Assembly (NCBI RefSeq): GCF_017311165.1
Contig: NZ_CP062973.1
Span: forward strand, 1,426,001-1,490,000
Direction of reading: 5' to 3'
Length of the DNA stretch: 64,000 bases
Source: Psychroflexus sp. ALD_RP9
GTDB taxonomy: Bacteria > Bacteroidota > Bacteroidia > Flavobacteriales > Flavobacteriaceae
Of the stretch, positions 1 through 10,174 are shown one piece after another. The translations under genes were made by a program, and so were the position numbers. Numbering within the stretch: position 1 is the first letter of the stretch; each line of letters opens with the position of its first letter. The notes under the pieces were generated by a model. It was not told the DNA's origin, ran no database searches, and saw only the letters and a program-made list of their open reading frames with translations.

Positions 1-1954
1 TATTTATATCATTATAGTCTTCTGTACCTGTATTTGGTGTATTGTCTAGTTTATTAAAAAGGTATTCGCCAAAAGGCTCAACTTTTGTAAACTTAATTAA
101 GCCGTTTTGAGGGTCTATTGTAATGCCAGTAACAAAGTCGAAAAATCCATCGCCACCGTTAATAGGGTCGTTATTAGCGTTTAATTGGTCAAAATTAAAT
201 ACCTTTAGTAAGTTTTGGTCTTCTACGTCTAAAGGTAAAGCTTCATTAGCGTTTGGTGCCTGAGTGATAAAGTTAACAGGTTGTGGGTCTGTGTATAAAA
301 TATTAAATCTAAAACCATCTTGCTCAAGTTGCGTAGCTCCTAAGCTATAAAAGTTTTTCATCATTAAATCCCAAACAGGCTCGTTAACATTAGTGATTGG
401 GCTTTTAAGCATTTTAACCACTAAGTTTTGGCTCTGAGGAATTTGTTCACCTTCTATGTTTGGGTTTTCGGTTGTTTCAGTTGCTTCTGGACCACCATTG
501 GCAAATTCACCAACCCTAAAAACTGATCCATCTGTAGTTTTATATTCAAAAGCAACTCCAAGTATTTCATCATTAGACAGACGCTGATTTAAACTAATAT
601 AACCTAATTCTGGATATAATGTAAAATCATTTTGCGTTAATTCTCTAGCATTTTCTAGTATAGCATAGTCACGGCCTTCGCTTACAAAACTATTAGCTTG
701 ACCGAAACCTTGGTTAACAGTTGCAATGTCTCTAATATTATCGGTCAATAAAGATGTGCCGTTATTGATGCCAAGTGGGTTAAAATCGTTGTTAGCGTTA
801 TCTGGTCTTCCGCCAGGATTATTAATAAAGTTCGGTACAGGTGATCCTGTGAGGTTACCTTGGTTATCTATGAAAAGACCAATATTCTGTGGTTGAGACT
901 CACCAATATCTTGTATAGCTACAATATTTCTAGCGTTAGAAAAGGTTTGAGAGTTGTTGGTTCGATTGGTGACCCAAACTTGAATTCTTGTGATTTGGAA
1001 TTTACTATTTATAAATGGGTAGTTTTCTAGCGCCTCATTGTATTGGTCACGAAAATACTGTGATAGGAAAAAGTGCCTATTTTCATCATAATCTAAAATA
1101 AACTTATCAAAATCACGAACTGTTGCGCCACCTTCAACACTTACATTTTGGCGTTCTGAATTTAATTCTGAAAATACACCTGTAATGGTTGTTTTTCCAA
1201 ATTGAAGTTCAGTTTTTACACCAAATAAACTCTGTGCACCTTCAATTAATGAACTGTTAATAGGCATGTTTACATTACCAACTTCAATTTTTCGAATAAT
1301 ATCGTCTTCGGTTGGTGTATATTCTAGCTTAATTTGATTTTGAAAATCAAAAGTTGATTGTGTATCATACTCAGCGTTAACTTTTAAACGTTTACCAACT
1401 GAAGCTTGCATCCCAAAGCTAATACGTTGATCGAAATCGAAAGTTAAGTTGCTTTGGTTTCTTGGTGATATAGCAGGGTTATCTTGTTTAGAGTATAATA
1501 TTCCTAAATCTATTGCAACAGAGCCTCGAGGTATGACTTCAATTTTGTTACCCCCAAAAATGGTTTCGAAAAATGAATTATTGACATAAAATATGGGAAT
1601 TAAGTTTTTTTGTTCTTCATCATTTTTCCCGTTAGCTGCATCAGTTTTTTGTTTAAAATAGGCCTTCAGTTGTTCTTCAAGATAAAGATCTTCAAATTCT
1701 TTACGCGTTAAAACTAAAGGATACTTTACATTAACATCTCCTACTTTTTCAGTATAAATGTACTTATCTAAAATGGGGTCATAAGTGTATTTTTTTAAGA
1801 TACTTGATGGATCTTCCATAAAAATACTACCGAAAGCGTAACCTGTTTTTGTGCTATCTTGATTGTTTTGTGCATTTATCGTTAAGCTACAAACAACTAA
1901 GCTGAAAAAGAGAAAATAGTGAGATTTAAATTTGAGAAATTTAGTTGGTTTCAA
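1..1954 (-). CDS. sprA: SprA, T9SS/gliding outer-membrane translocon, N-terminal part
   Basis: Partial gene: the frame is open from about 1954 down to base 1, giving roughly the first 650 residues of a protein that is usually about 2400 residues long. SprA is the giant outer-membrane beta-barrel through which the type IX secretion system of Bacteroidetes exports proteins and gliding adhesins. The N-terminus encodes a signal peptide (hydrophobic FLFFSLVV, ending near NAQ), then SprA-type sequence such as GSVAIDLGILY and RISFGMQASVGKRLKVNAEY. No ATG precedes the signal peptide. The frame is closed upstream by a stop inside ruvA, and the best start is a TTG at 1954-1952, six bases after the ruvA stop, so translation is probably coupled to ruvA. 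The first internal ATG (near 1818) would delete the signal peptide. The ruvA-sprA order is familiar from Flavobacteria. Family is clear; start is inferred. Confidence 0.9.
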   Translation of the reverse strand, partial: MKPTKFLKFKSHYFLFFSLVVCSLTINAQNNQDSTKTGYAFGSIFMEDPSSILKKYTYDPILDKYIYTEKVGDVNVKYPLVLTRKEFEDLYLEEQLKAYFKQKTDAANGKNDEEQKNLIPIFYVNNSFFETIFGGNKIEVIPRGSVAIDLGILYSKQDNPAISPRNQSNLTFDFDQRISFGMQASVGKRLKVNAEYDTQSTFDFQNQIKLEYTPTEDDIIRKIEVGNVNMPINSSLIEGAQSLFGVKTELQFGKTTITGVFSELNSERQNVSVEGGATVRDFDKFILDYDENRHFFLSQYFRDQYNEALENYPFINSKFQITRIQVWVTNRTNNSQTFSNARNIVAIQDIGESQPQNIGLFIDNQGNLTGSPVPNFINNPGGRPDNANNDFNPLGINNGTSLLTDNIRDIATVNQGFGQANSFVSEGRDYAILENARELTQNDFTLYPELGYISLNQRLSNDEILGVAFEYKTTDGSVFRVGEFANGGPEATETTENPNIEGEQIPQSQNLVVKMLKSPITNVNEPVWDLMMKNFYSLGATQLEQDGFRFNILYTDPQPVNFITQAPNANEALPLDVEDQNLLKVFNFDQLNANNDPINGGDGFFDFVTGITIDPQNGLIKFTKVEPFGEYLFNKLDNTPNTGTEDYNDIN

Positions 1955-1959
1955 ATGAA

Positions 1960-2541
1960 TTATAATTTTTTCAATGCCAGTTTAATGATATTTTCTACAC
2001 TTGATGATGGCTCATTAGCTAAAATAGTAGTCACTACTTTTTCAGAAACTTTGCGGTTATAGCCTAAAGTTTCTAATGCTGATAACGCTTCTTTTTTGTT
2101 ACTATTGTGGTTTGGTGTAGAAATAACATCAATTTCTTCGGTTTTGTCAAGTTTGTCTTTTAAATCTAAAATAACACGTTGTGCAGTCTTTTTGCCAATT
2201 CCCTTAACACTTTGTATTGTTTCTGCATCTTCATTTAAAATAGCTTCAACGACTTGATTTGGTGATAATGAAGATAACATAATCCTTGCTGTGCTAGTAC
2301 CAATACCACTAACGCTAATAAGTTTTCTAAAAACTTCTCGCTCGGATTTTTCAGCAAAACCATAAAGTGTGTGTGCATCTTCTTTTACATGGAGATGTGT
2401 ATAAAGCCTGATTAATTCTTCATCTTTAATTTGTGAAAACGTATGTAACGAGACGTTGACTTCGTAACCAACACCATTACAGTCAATCACTAAATGTGTT
2501 GGGTTTTTTTCAACAAGTTTACCAATGATTTGTGTAATCAT
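1960..2541 (-). CDS. ruvA: Holliday junction branch migration protein RuvA
   Basis: 193 residues, close to the usual RuvA length. RuvA forms the tetramer that binds four-way DNA junctions and loads the RuvB motor onto them. The N-terminal OB-fold starts MITQIIGKLVEKNPTHLVID. Two helix-hairpin-helix motifs follow (SVSGIGTSTARIML near residue 76 and SVKGIGKKTAQRVILDL near residue 110), and a short C-terminal RuvB-binding domain occupies about residues 145-193. The gene lies between maeB (55 bases upstream) and sprA. A -7 type promoter box sits in the maeB-ruvA gap. ruvB is present but about 5 kb away, in a different transcription unit of the same strand. Confidence 0.96.
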   Translation of the reverse strand: MITQIIGKLVEKNPTHLVIDCNGVGYEVNVSLHTFSQIKDEELIRLYTHLHVKEDAHTLYGFAEKSEREVFRKLISVSGIGTSTARIMLSSLSPNQVVEAILNEDAETIQSVKGIGKKTAQRVILDLKDKLDKTEEIDVISTPNHNSNKKEALSALETLGYNRKVSEKVVTTILANEPSSSVENIIKLALKKL

Positions 2542-2564
2542 TTTTAGATGATTTTAAGAATTTC

Positions 2565-2572
2565 CAAATGTA
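2565..2572 (-). promoter_or_regulatory. Bacteroidetes -7 box (TACATTTG) upstream of ruvA
   Basis: Perfect match to the TANNTTTG box used by the Bacteroidetes primary sigma factor, 24 bases before the ruvA ATG. A second match (TAATTTTG) overlaps it just upstream. No TTTG is seen at the -33 spacing. This suggests ruvA-sprA can be transcribed independently of maeB. Confidence 0.45.
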
Positions 2573-2596
2573 ACAAAATTAATCTTTTGCTAGGTT

Positions 2597-4882
2597 TTAT
2601 AAACTTTTCTTTTTCTCTTTACGTTGTGCATCTACAATTGCTACTGCAGACATGTTTACCATTTCATCTACACTTGCGCCTAGTTGAAAAATATGTGCCG
2701 GTTTGTTGAGTCCCATTAAAATCGGTCCTATCGAATCGCTACTATTTAACTCTTTAATAAGTTTGTAAGTTGCGTTTGCAGCATCAAGATTTGGGTAAAT
2801 TAGTGTATTTACTTTTAGATTTTTCAATTTTGAAAATGGAAACTTTTGGTTTCTCATTTTACGATTAAGTGCAAAATCAACCTGCAACTCTCCATCAACC
2901 GAAAGATCTGGATGATTTTGATGTAAGATTGAAATAGCCTCTTTTACAGTTTTAGCACTTGGATGATTCGATGAACCAAAGTTAGAATATGAAACTAGCG
3001 CCATGTTAGGTTCAATACCAAACATTTTTACGGTACGCGCAGTCATGATAGCAATATTAGCTAACTCGTTAGCTGAAGGTGTAATATTTATTGAAGTATC
3101 ACTAATGAAGATTGGTCCTTTAGCTGTATTCATAAGATTAGTAGCTGCCACTTTTTCAACGCCTTTTTCTTTGCCAATAAGTTCTAGAATTGGTTTTAAA
3201 ACTGCTGGATAAGCTCTAGAATAACCTGATAGCATTGCATCGGCGTCGCCTTTTTCTAGCATCATAGCAGCAAAATAATTACGTTCGCGAATTAATTTTT
3301 TAGCATCAAAGAGCGTAATTCCTTTTCTTGATTTCTTTTTCCAAAGTAATTCAGCATATTCTTCACGCTGTTCACGTTGTTTTTCAGATTTTGGATCTAT
3401 AATTTGAACGTTACTGGCATCAAATTCAATTTCATTCATAAGTTCTAAAATCAACTCTCTTCTGCCAAGCAAAATAGGTTTCCCTATTCCTTCATCATAA
3501 ACAATTTGAGCAGCTTTTAATACATCTAGGTGGTCAGCCTCAGCATATATAATACGTTTTGGGTTACGTTTAGCTCCGCTTATTAGTAGTCTGGTGATTT
3601 TATCTTCGCTACCCATGCGTTCGAGAAGTTCCTCTTCATAAGTAGTCCAATCTGTTATTTCTTGTTTTGCTACACCAGAGGCAATTGCTGCTTTTGCCAC
3701 TGCAGGTGGAATTTCACCGATTAATCTCGGATCAAAGGGTTTAGGGATAATATAGTCTTTACCGAAATTAAGGCGAGTTTCAGAATAGGCAATATTAACT
3801 TGTTCTGGTACAGGTTTCTTTGCTAACTCTGCAATTGCTTTAACGGCTGCCATTTTCATTTCCTCATTTATCTTAGTAGCGCGTACATCGAGTGCACCTC
3901 TAAAAATATAGGGAAAGCCAAGAACGTTATTGACTTGGTTTGGATAATCTGTACGTCCAGTAGCCATAATTACATCATCTCTAGTTGATTTTGCTAAATC
4001 GTATTCAATTTCTGGCTCTGGATTTGCCATAGCAAAAACAATAGGATCTTTAGCCATTGATTTAAGCATTTCTGGCTTAAGAACACCACCAGCTGATAGT
4101 CCTAAAAAGACATCAGCATTTTTAATGGCGTCAACCATTTTTAGGTTTTGGTTCTTTTGTGCATACTTCATTTGATTCGGCAGTAGGTCAGTTCTATTTT
4201 CAGAAACCAAACCATCAATATCAAACATGTAAATATTTTTGGTTTTGGCGCCCATGAATGCATATAAGTCTGTACAAGCAATGGCAGCTGAACCTGCACC
4301 TGAGACTACTATTTTAATGTCTTCAATATTTTTGTTGGCAATTTCGAGCGCATTGATTAAGGCAGCTGCTGAAATGATTGCCGTACCATGCTGGTCGTCG
4401 TGCATGACTGGGATATTGAGTTCGTCTTTAAGGCGGTTTTCAATTTCAAAAGCTTCTGGTGCTTTAATGTCTTCTAGGTTTATACCGCCAAAAGTTGGTG
4501 CTATATTTTTTACGGTTTCGATAAATTTTTCTGGATCTTTAGCATCAACCTCTATATCGAATACATCAATATCTGCAAATATTTTAAATAATAAAGCTTT
4601 GCCTTCCATTACAGGTTTTGAAGCTTCAGCTCCAATATCGCCAAGACCTAAAACTGCTGTCCCATTACTGATGACTGCAACCAAATTACCTTTGTTGGTA
4701 TATTTGTAAGCATTGTTTATGTCTTTATTAATTTCAATACAAGGCTCTGCAACTCCAGGCGAATAGGCGAGACCTAAATCTCTTTGTGAAGCATGTTTTT
4801 TAGTAGGTACAACTTCAATTTTTCCTGGATTTGGTTTAGCGTGATAGACTAAGGCTTCTCTTCTTTTTCTAACTTTACTCAT
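2597..4882 (-). CDS. maeB: NADP-dependent malic enzyme, hybrid with phosphotransacetylase-like domain
   Basis: 761 residues, the size of the MaeB-type hybrid malic enzyme, which converts malate to pyruvate and CO2 with NADP+ reduction in the cytoplasm. The N-terminal malic-enzyme part has the conserved stretches SPGVAEPC, GDIGAEASKPVMEGK and HDDQHGTAIISAAALINA, then a dinucleotide-binding site (VVSGAGSAAIAC, about residue 190). The C-terminal third, from about residue 430, resembles phosphate acetyltransferase (NPKRIIYAEAD, GPILMGLNKPAHI); in MaeB proteins this domain is thought to be regulatory rather than catalytic. It has its own -7 box and a leader hairpin, and is followed by ruvA. It gives a gluconeogenic cell with pckA (32218) a source of NADPH and pyruvate. 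Confidence 0.96.
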   Translation of the reverse strand: MSKVRKRREALVYHAKPNPGKIEVVPTKKHASQRDLGLAYSPGVAEPCIEINKDINNAYKYTNKGNLVAVISNGTAVLGLGDIGAEASKPVMEGKALLFKIFADIDVFDIEVDAKDPEKFIETVKNIAPTFGGINLEDIKAPEAFEIENRLKDELNIPVMHDDQHGTAIISAAALINALEIANKNIEDIKIVVSGAGSAAIACTDLYAFMGAKTKNIYMFDIDGLVSENRTDLLPNQMKYAQKNQNLKMVDAIKNADVFLGLSAGGVLKPEMLKSMAKDPIVFAMANPEPEIEYDLAKSTRDDVIMATGRTDYPNQVNNVLGFPYIFRGALDVRATKINEEMKMAAVKAIAELAKKPVPEQVNIAYSETRLNFGKDYIIPKPFDPRLIGEIPPAVAKAAIASGVAKQEITDWTTYEEELLERMGSEDKITRLLISGAKRNPKRIIYAEADHLDVLKAAQIVYDEGIGKPILLGRRELILELMNEIEFDASNVQIIDPKSEKQREQREEYAELLWKKKSRKGITLFDAKKLIRERNYFAAMMLEKGDADAMLSGYSRAYPAVLKPILELIGKEKGVEKVAATNLMNTAKGPIFISDTSINITPSANELANIAIMTARTVKMFGIEPNMALVSYSNFGSSNHPSAKTVKEAISILHQNHPDLSVDGELQVDFALNRKMRNQKFPFSKLKNLKVNTLIYPNLDAANATYKLIKELNSSDSIGPILMGLNKPAHIFQLGASVDEMVNMSAVAIVDAQRKEKKKSL

Positions 4883-4892
4883 AGGGAATATA

Positions 4893-4912
4893 TTTTATAG
4901 CTTCCTATAAAA
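4893..4912 (-). promoter_or_regulatory. Hairpin in the maeB leader
   Basis: Perfect 8-bp inverted repeat (TTTTATAG / CTATAAAA) with a 4-base loop, between the -7 box (4923-4930) and the ATG (4882). It would lie within about 10 bases of the predicted transcript 5' end. It could stabilise the mRNA or affect initiation; it is AT-rich and could also be chance. Confidence 0.35.
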
Positions 4913-4922
4913 ATGGAAACGA

Positions 4923-4930
4923 CAAAATTA
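4923..4930 (-). promoter_or_regulatory. -7 box (TAATTTTG) of maeB
   Basis: Perfect TANNTTTG match 40 bases upstream of the maeB ATG. The -33 TTTG element is not recognisable at the usual spacing. Confidence 0.45.
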
Positions 4931-4981
4931 GGGTTTTTATTGATTTTTAGTTTCTTTAATTGCAATATTAAAGTGTAAACT

Positions 4982-5923
4982 TCAACTATTCGAGTTACTG
5001 TTTTGTTTGATGTAGTTGATGTTTCGTTTTAAGCCTTCAAACTTGGTGCGTTTAACGGCTGATTTCCTAAAAATTTCATTAAATACTTCTTTGGTAATTT
5101 CTTCCCAATCTTCTTTAGTGTTTTCTAGTAAATCTGGATGTGGATTAAATAAAGGTTCATTATGTGGTTTGCTGAATCTATTCCAAGGACAAACATCTTG
5201 ACAAATATCGCAGCCAAACATCCAATCCTCAAATTGATTTTTAAATTCTTTAGGGATTTCATCTTTTAGCTCGATGGTGAAGTATGAAATACACTTGCTA
5301 CCATCTACTTGATATGGTGTTATGGCGTTTGTTGGGCAGGCATCTATGCATTTGGTACAAGAGCCACAATGGTCTGTAACAGGTGTGTCTGTTTCAAGTT
5401 CTAAGTCTAAAATCAATTCGGCTATAAAGTAAAATGAACCAACTTGCTTGCTTAGCAAATTAGAGTGTTTACCTATCCAGCCTAATCCGCTTTTGGCGGC
5501 CCAAGCTTTTTCTAAAACTGGAGCAGAATCAACAAAGGCTCGACCTGAAACTTCTCCAATTTCTTTTCTAATGAGATTAATAAAGGTTTTTAATTTGGCT
5601 TTAATTACGTGATGATAATCTTGCCCGTAGGCGTATTTACTGACTTTGTAGGTGTTCTCGTTTTGGGTCTTATCTGGAAAATAATTATACAATAATGATA
5701 TAACACTTTTAGAGCCTTCAACTAATTTTGATGGATCTAAGCGCTTATCGAAGTGATTTTCCATGTATTGCATTTTACCATGTGCATTAGCTTTTAGCCA
5801 TTTTTCTAGTCTTGGTGCCTCATCTTTTAAAAATTCAGCTTTGCTAATTCCACAAGAGATAAAGCCTAAATCTTTTGCTGTTTTTTTGATGAACTGTGTA
5901 TGTTGAGACTTAAGTGTTTTCAA
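4982..5923 (-). CDS. queG: Epoxyqueuosine reductase QueG
   Basis: 313 residues, as expected for QueG. This cobalamin-dependent iron-sulfur enzyme makes the last step of queuosine synthesis, reducing epoxyqueuosine to queuosine in tRNA. Two [4Fe-4S] motifs are visible: [16 protein letters not shown] (about residues 187-202) and [11 protein letters not shown] (about 238-248). The N-terminal part carries typical QueG sequence ([26 protein letters not shown]). The start is a TTG whose last two bases overlap the P450 stop (TTGA), with no in-frame ATG until residue 50, so the TTG is well supported. It is the last gene of a ruvB-P450-queG unit. Confidence 0.95.
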   Translation of the reverse strand: MKTLKSQHTQFIKKTAKDLGFISCGISKAEFLKDEAPRLEKWLKANAHGKMQYMENHFDKRLDPSKLVEGSKSVISLLYNYFPDKTQNENTYKVSKYAYGQDYHHVIKAKLKTFINLIRKEIGEVSGRAFVDSAPVLEKAWAAKSGLGWIGKHSNLLSKQVGSFYFIAELILDLELETDTPVTDHCGSCTKCIDACPTNAITPYQVDGSKCISYFTIELKDEIPKEFKNQFEDWMFGCDICQDVCPWNRFSKPHNEPLFNPHPDLLENTKEDWEEITKEVFNEIFRKSAVKRTKFEGLKRNINYIKQNSNSNS

Positions 5924-7239
5924 TTTTTTAAGCTAAACTTTAAAATAGCATTTTTAGGTTTTAAGCTAATTAGTGGTAAAATTTCAATGTCTGGCTTTGT
6001 AGCTTCAATTTTAAATTTTTTAATAAGTTCTTGTAGTACCAAGTTCATTTCGTACATGGCAAACATATTACCAATACATTTTCGAGGACCTGCGCCGAAA
6101 GGGAAATAGTGTTTAGTATAGCTTTTAGCATCTGCAAAACGCTCTGGTATAAAGGATTCTGGATGGTCCCAAAGCTTAGGATTTCTATGAATTTCGTAAA
6201 TTGAGAATAACAAATCTGTTTCTTTTGGAATGATGTAGTCGTTGTGTATAACTTCAGCTATATTTACGCGATCTATAAAGTATACAGGTGGAAATAATCG
6301 CATCGATTCTTCAATAACAAAATTAGCATAGGTGTTGCACTTTATACGTTCTATTAAGTTGGAGTTGTTAGAATGTTTTGATATCTGCTCTTCTAGCTTT
6401 TCTTGTTTAACAGGGTTTTGCGCCAAAAGTTGTGTTGTAAAACACAAGGCGTTTGAAGTTGTTTCGTGGCCAGCGATGAAAAGAATTAAAATTTCGTCTA
6501 GCAACTTTTCTTCAGTCATAAATGAACCGTCTTCGTAGGTTGAATGCATTAAGAGATTTAGTAAGTCATCAGGTTGTTGGTCTGATTTACGTCTCTTCTG
6601 AATAATTGTTGTGATAATTGACTTGGCTTCTGCTGTGAGTTTAAGCTTTTCTTTTAAAATTCCGCTTAACCTAAACCACCATTTTTTATAAGGTTGTCTA
6701 AGTTCTTTGACTAGCATCTGTTGGGTTTCTTCAGTAATGTGTTGCAGGCGTGTAATTTCATTAGCAGTTATCGCATCGCTAAATAATGCTCGTGCTACCA
6801 CTTTAAATGCGAGGTCATTGAATATTGGGAAGGCATCAACTTCAGTATTTGGTTTAATTTTATCGATTTCATCTTTTATGGTTATTTCCATAATCTCTAA
6901 AAGGCCTTCTATATTTTTTTTATAAAATGTTGGTTGTAAAAGTTGACGTTGTGTTTTCCAGTCTTCATCTTCGGCAGTCAAAAGGCCTTTACCAACATAT
7001 TTTACTAAATCTTCAGTTTGAATTTTTGATTTTTTGAAGTTTTTTTGATTTTTCTGAAGTGCTTCAAGCGCTAATTTGTGACTTTTAGAAAACACCACAT
7101 GTTTACCAAAGCCTAATTCAAGCTGAAAGGTATCACCGAGTTTTTTGAAATTTTTTTCATGAAATGGAAGTGGGTTTTTTAGAATTTGTGCTGAATGTTT
7201 TAAAAACTCTATACTTGAAACTTTAGGCAATGCCTTCAT
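5920..7239 (-). CDS. Cytochrome P450
   Basis: 439 residues, a soluble bacterial P450. All hallmark motifs are present: the I-helix oxygen-activating AGHETTS, the K-helix ExxR within EESMRLFPP, and the heme-binding loop [13 protein letters not shown] with the thiolate Cys. No membrane anchor or fused reductase is seen, so it needs external electrons, for which the ferredoxin/ferredoxin-reductase pair at 56662-58056 is one candidate. The proximal sequence looks closest to fatty-acid-hydroxylase-like (CYP102/CYP4-type) P450s, but the substrate cannot be read from sequence. It sits between ruvB (12-base gap) and queG (4-base overlap), so it is cotranscribed with housekeeping genes. Confidence 0.93.
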   Translation of the reverse strand: MKALPKVSSIEFLKHSAQILKNPLPFHEKNFKKLGDTFQLELGFGKHVVFSKSHKLALEALQKNQKNFKKSKIQTEDLVKYVGKGLLTAEDEDWKTQRQLLQPTFYKKNIEGLLEIMEITIKDEIDKIKPNTEVDAFPIFNDLAFKVVARALFSDAITANEITRLQHITEETQQMLVKELRQPYKKWWFRLSGILKEKLKLTAEAKSIITTIIQKRRKSDQQPDDLLNLLMHSTYEDGSFMTEEKLLDEILILFIAGHETTSNALCFTTQLLAQNPVKQEKLEEQISKHSNNSNLIERIKCNTYANFVIEESMRLFPPVYFIDRVNIAEVIHNDYIIPKETDLLFSIYEIHRNPKLWDHPESFIPERFADAKSYTKHYFPFGAGPRKCIGNMFAMYEMNLVLQELIKKFKIEATKPDIEILPLISLKPKNAILKFSLKN

Positions 7240-7251
7240 ATTAATTAATGT

Positions 7252-8274
7252 TTAAAATAAACCGCCTTGTTCTGAAGGTTTGATTTTGTTTAAATGCTTA
7301 TAAGCCAATTCTGTTACCTCACGTCCACGTGGTGTTCTGTGAATAAAGCCTTTTTGTATCAAAAAAGGTTCATAAACTTCTTCTATAGTTTCAGCATTTT
7401 CACCAACAGCAGTTGATAAGGTGTTTAAGCCAACTGGACCACCTTTAAACTTATTTATGATAGTTTGTAAAATTTTATTGTCCATATCATCTAAGCCATA
7501 ATCATCTACATTTAATGCCTTTAGGCTGTATTTTGAAATTTCAATATCAATTTTTCCATTACCTTTTATTTGGGCAAAATCTCGTACTCTTCTTAATAAG
7601 GCATTTGCTATTCTTGGTGTACCACGACTTCTAGAAGCGATTTCTACAGCTGCTTCTTGTGAGATTTTTACATCCAAGATATATGCACTTCTTAATATGA
7701 TATCGCTTAGTAATTCTGTTGAGTAATATTCTAAACGGTTTGAAATACCGAACCTAGCTCTCATCGGTGAAGTTAATAACCCTGATCGTGTTGTTGCGCC
7801 GATTAAGGTGAAAGGATTAAGGTTGATTTCTACGCTTCTGGCATTTGGTCCAGATTCAATCATGATATCAATCTTATAATCTTCCATTGCTGAATATAAA
7901 TACTCTTCAACAACTGAGCTTAAACGGTGAATTTCATCTATAAATAAAACATCTCTTGGCTCTAAATTTGTTAGTAAACCTGCTAAATCTCCGGGTTTAT
8001 CTATAACAGGTCCAGAAGTGATTTTTATGTTTGCATCTAATTCATTTGCTAAAATATAGGCTAATGTTGTTTTACCAAGCCCTGGTGGACCATGAAATAA
8101 TGTATGATCTAGAGCTTCACCTCTTAAATTAGCAGCTTTAACAAAGATTTGAAGATTTTCTAAAACATGAGATTGTCCTGCAAAATCATCAAAACTAATT
8201 GGTCTTAAGGCGCGTTCAATCTCGACCTCTTCATGGTTTTGATTATTAGAATCTGGGTTTAAATTTTCATTCAT
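7252..8274 (-). CDS. ruvB: Holliday junction helicase motor RuvB
   Basis: About 340 residues. AAA+ ATPase that pumps DNA through the RuvA-bound junction. Walker A ([11 protein letters not shown]) and Walker B (DEIHR) motifs, the sensor region ([19 protein letters not shown]) and the arginine/winged-helix C-terminus ([13 protein letters not shown]) are all visible. I chose the ATG at 8274; a GTG two codons upstream (8280) is possible. A perfect -7 box lies at 8280-8287, so the transcript could begin at or almost at the start codon. It heads the ruvB-P450-queG unit and is separated from the oxidase operon by a strong terminator. Confidence 0.96.
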   Translation of the reverse strand: MNENLNPDSNNQNHEEVEIERALRPISFDDFAGQSHVLENLQIFVKAANLRGEALDHTLFHGPPGLGKTTLAYILANELDANIKITSGPVIDKPGDLAGLLTNLEPRDVLFIDEIHRLSSVVEEYLYSAMEDYKIDIMIESGPNARSVEINLNPFTLIGATTRSGLLTSPMRARFGISNRLEYYSTELLSDIILRSAYILDVKISQEAAVEIASRSRGTPRIANALLRRVRDFAQIKGNGKIDIEISKYSLKALNVDDYGLDDMDNKILQTIINKFKGGPVGLNTLSTAVGENAETIEEVYEPFLIQKGFIHRTPRGREVTELAYKHLNKIKPSEQGGLF

Positions 8275-8279
8275 ACTCA

Positions 8280-8287
8280 CAAATATA
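8280..8287 (-). promoter_or_regulatory. -7 box (TATATTTG) of ruvB
   Basis: Perfect TANNTTTG match ending 6 bases before the ATG at 8274. If used, the transcript would have almost no 5' leader. No -33 match at standard spacing. Confidence 0.4.
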
Positions 8288-8290
8288 ACT

Positions 8291-8320
8291 AAAAAGCCTT
8301 TCTGTTTGAGAAAGGCTTTT
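8291..8320 (-). terminator. Intrinsic terminator of the ACIII-oxidase operon
   Basis: Inverted repeat AAAAGCCTTTCT / AGAAAGGCTTTT with a short loop, followed on the minus strand by a T-run. It lies 26 bases after the ctaD stop and ends the act-cta cluster before ruvB. Confidence 0.85.
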
Positions 8321-8345
8321 GCATTGTTTTTAGTTAAGAATATGA

Positions 8346-10166
8346 TTAGTGCATCGTTTCTTCTTCATTTTCTTGAACTGGTATATTTTGTGGGACAAAG
8401 TCCTGTCCAGGAATTACATAGTCATCATCATTTTTATTTCTTTTACTATAATCGTAAGACCATCTATAAACAGTAGGTAATTCTCCTGGCCAGTTCCCGT
8501 GTATATGTTCAACTGGAGTAGTCCATTCTAAAGTAGTAGATTTCCATGGATTTTCAGTTGCTTTTTTACCGTAAAAAATTGAGTAAATAAAGTTATAAAG
8601 AAACACCAATTGAACTGCAGCAGTTATGATAGCAAACACAGTAATTAATACGTTTACATTGGCCAAATCATCAAAATAAGGAAATGCAGTGTTAGTGTAA
8701 TATCGTCTTGGAAGACCAGCCATACCGATAAAATGCATTGGGAAAAATACACCATAAGCACCTATTGCTGTTACCCAAAAGTGTACATAACCTAAATTTT
8801 TATTCATCATACGTCCAAACATCTTAGGGAACCAGTGGTAAACACCAGCAAATAAGCCATATAATGCTGAAATTCCCATTACTAAGTGGAAGTGAGCCAC
8901 AACGAAGTATGTATCATGTACATTAATATCGAGTGTGCTATCACCTAAAATAATTCCTGTTAACCCACCTGTAATAAATGTAGAAACCAAACCGATTGAA
9001 AATAGCATTCCAGGATTCATCTGAAGATTCCCTTTCCATAAGGTTGTAATGTAATTAAATGCTTTTACAGCTGAAGGAATTGCAATAAGTAAGGTTGTAA
9101 ATGTAAATACTGAACCAAGAAAAGGATTCATTCCTGATACAAACATGTGGTGACCCCATACAACTGTTGATAAAAATGCAATGGCTAAAATAGAAGCAAT
9201 CATAGCACGATAACCGAAAATAGGTTTACGAGCATTCGTTGCAATAACTTCTGAAGTAATACCCAAAGCTGGAAGTAATACAATATAAACTTCTGGGTGA
9301 CCTAAAAACCAAAAGAGGTGCTCATATAATACAGGTGAACCACCTTGATAAGCCAAAACTTCACCTTGGATATAAATATCACTTAGGAAAAATGATGTTC
9401 CAAAACTACGATCCATTAATAGGAGTAGTGCAGCCGATAATAAAACTGGGAATGAAACTACACCAATGATGGCTGTTACAAAAAATGCCCAAACTGTTAA
9501 AGGTAAACGAGTCATAGACATACCTTTAGTTCTTAAGTTAAGGACAGTTACAATATAATTTAATGATCCAAGTAGTGATGAAGCTATAAAAAACGTCATT
9601 GAGACTAACCATAACGTCATACCTAAACCTGAACCACTAATAGCTTGAGGAAGCGCACTTAACGGTGGATAAACCGTCCATCCAGAAGAAGCAGGTCCAG
9701 ACTCTACAAATAATGAGCCTAGCATGATAACACTAGAGATGAAGAATAACCAGTAAGATATCATATTCATGAAACCTGAAGCCATATCTCTAGCACCAAT
9801 TTGTAGAGGAATTAAAAGGTTACTGAAAGTACCACTTAAACCTGCTGTCAACACAAAAAATATCATTATAGTTCCATGAATAGTCACGAGCGCCAAATAA
9901 ATACTTGGGTCCATAACACCATCCTTCGAGAATTTTCCTAGTAGTACATCAAAAATCCAAAATGATTCTCCAGGCCATGCTAATTGCAACCTAAACAAAA
10001 TAGACATTGCAATACCAATGATACCCATTATCAAACCAGTTATTAAGTACTGTTTTGATATCATTTTATGATCGGTACTAAAAATATATTTTTCTATAAA
10101 AGTTTGCTTATGATCGTGATGTTCATGAGCATGGTTTTCTGCATTATGTTCTAAAGCTACTGACAT
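8346..10166 (-). CDS. ctaD: Cytochrome c oxidase subunit I
   Basis: 606 residues, 12 or more membrane segments. Catalytic subunit of an A-type heme-copper oxidase reducing O2 to water in the inner membrane. Ligand motifs are present: [13 protein letters not shown] with the CuB His and cross-linked Tyr, [12 protein letters not shown] with the paired CuB histidines, and [15 protein letters not shown] with the heme a and a3 histidines. The N-terminus is rich in His ([15 protein letters not shown]), a common Flavobacterial extension that may bind metal. It is the last gene of the cluster running from actA, 8 bases after ctaC; ACIII and this oxidase form a supercomplex in the related Flavobacterium johnsoniae. 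Confidence 0.97.
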   Translation of the reverse strand: MSVALEHNAENHAHEHHDHKQTFIEKYIFSTDHKMISKQYLITGLIMGIIGIAMSILFRLQLAWPGESFWIFDVLLGKFSKDGVMDPSIYLALVTIHGTIMIFFVLTAGLSGTFSNLLIPLQIGARDMASGFMNMISYWLFFISSVIMLGSLFVESGPASSGWTVYPPLSALPQAISGSGLGMTLWLVSMTFFIASSLLGSLNYIVTVLNLRTKGMSMTRLPLTVWAFFVTAIIGVVSFPVLLSAALLLLMDRSFGTSFFLSDIYIQGEVLAYQGGSPVLYEHLFWFLGHPEVYIVLLPALGITSEVIATNARKPIFGYRAMIASILAIAFLSTVVWGHHMFVSGMNPFLGSVFTFTTLLIAIPSAVKAFNYITTLWKGNLQMNPGMLFSIGLVSTFITGGLTGIILGDSTLDINVHDTYFVVAHFHLVMGISALYGLFAGVYHWFPKMFGRMMNKNLGYVHFWVTAIGAYGVFFPMHFIGMAGLPRRYYTNTAFPYFDDLANVNVLITVFAIITAAVQLVFLYNFIYSIFYGKKATENPWKSTTLEWTTPVEHIHGNWPGELPTVYRWSYDYSKRNKNDDDYVIPGQDFVPQNIPVQENEEETMH

Positions 10167-10174
10167 ACCTTATC

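Noticed and set aside
4239..4709. 156-residue plus-strand open frame antisense to maeB
   Set aside because: Lies entirely inside a clear malic enzyme gene, has no recognisable domain and mirrors its codon pattern; a shadow frame.
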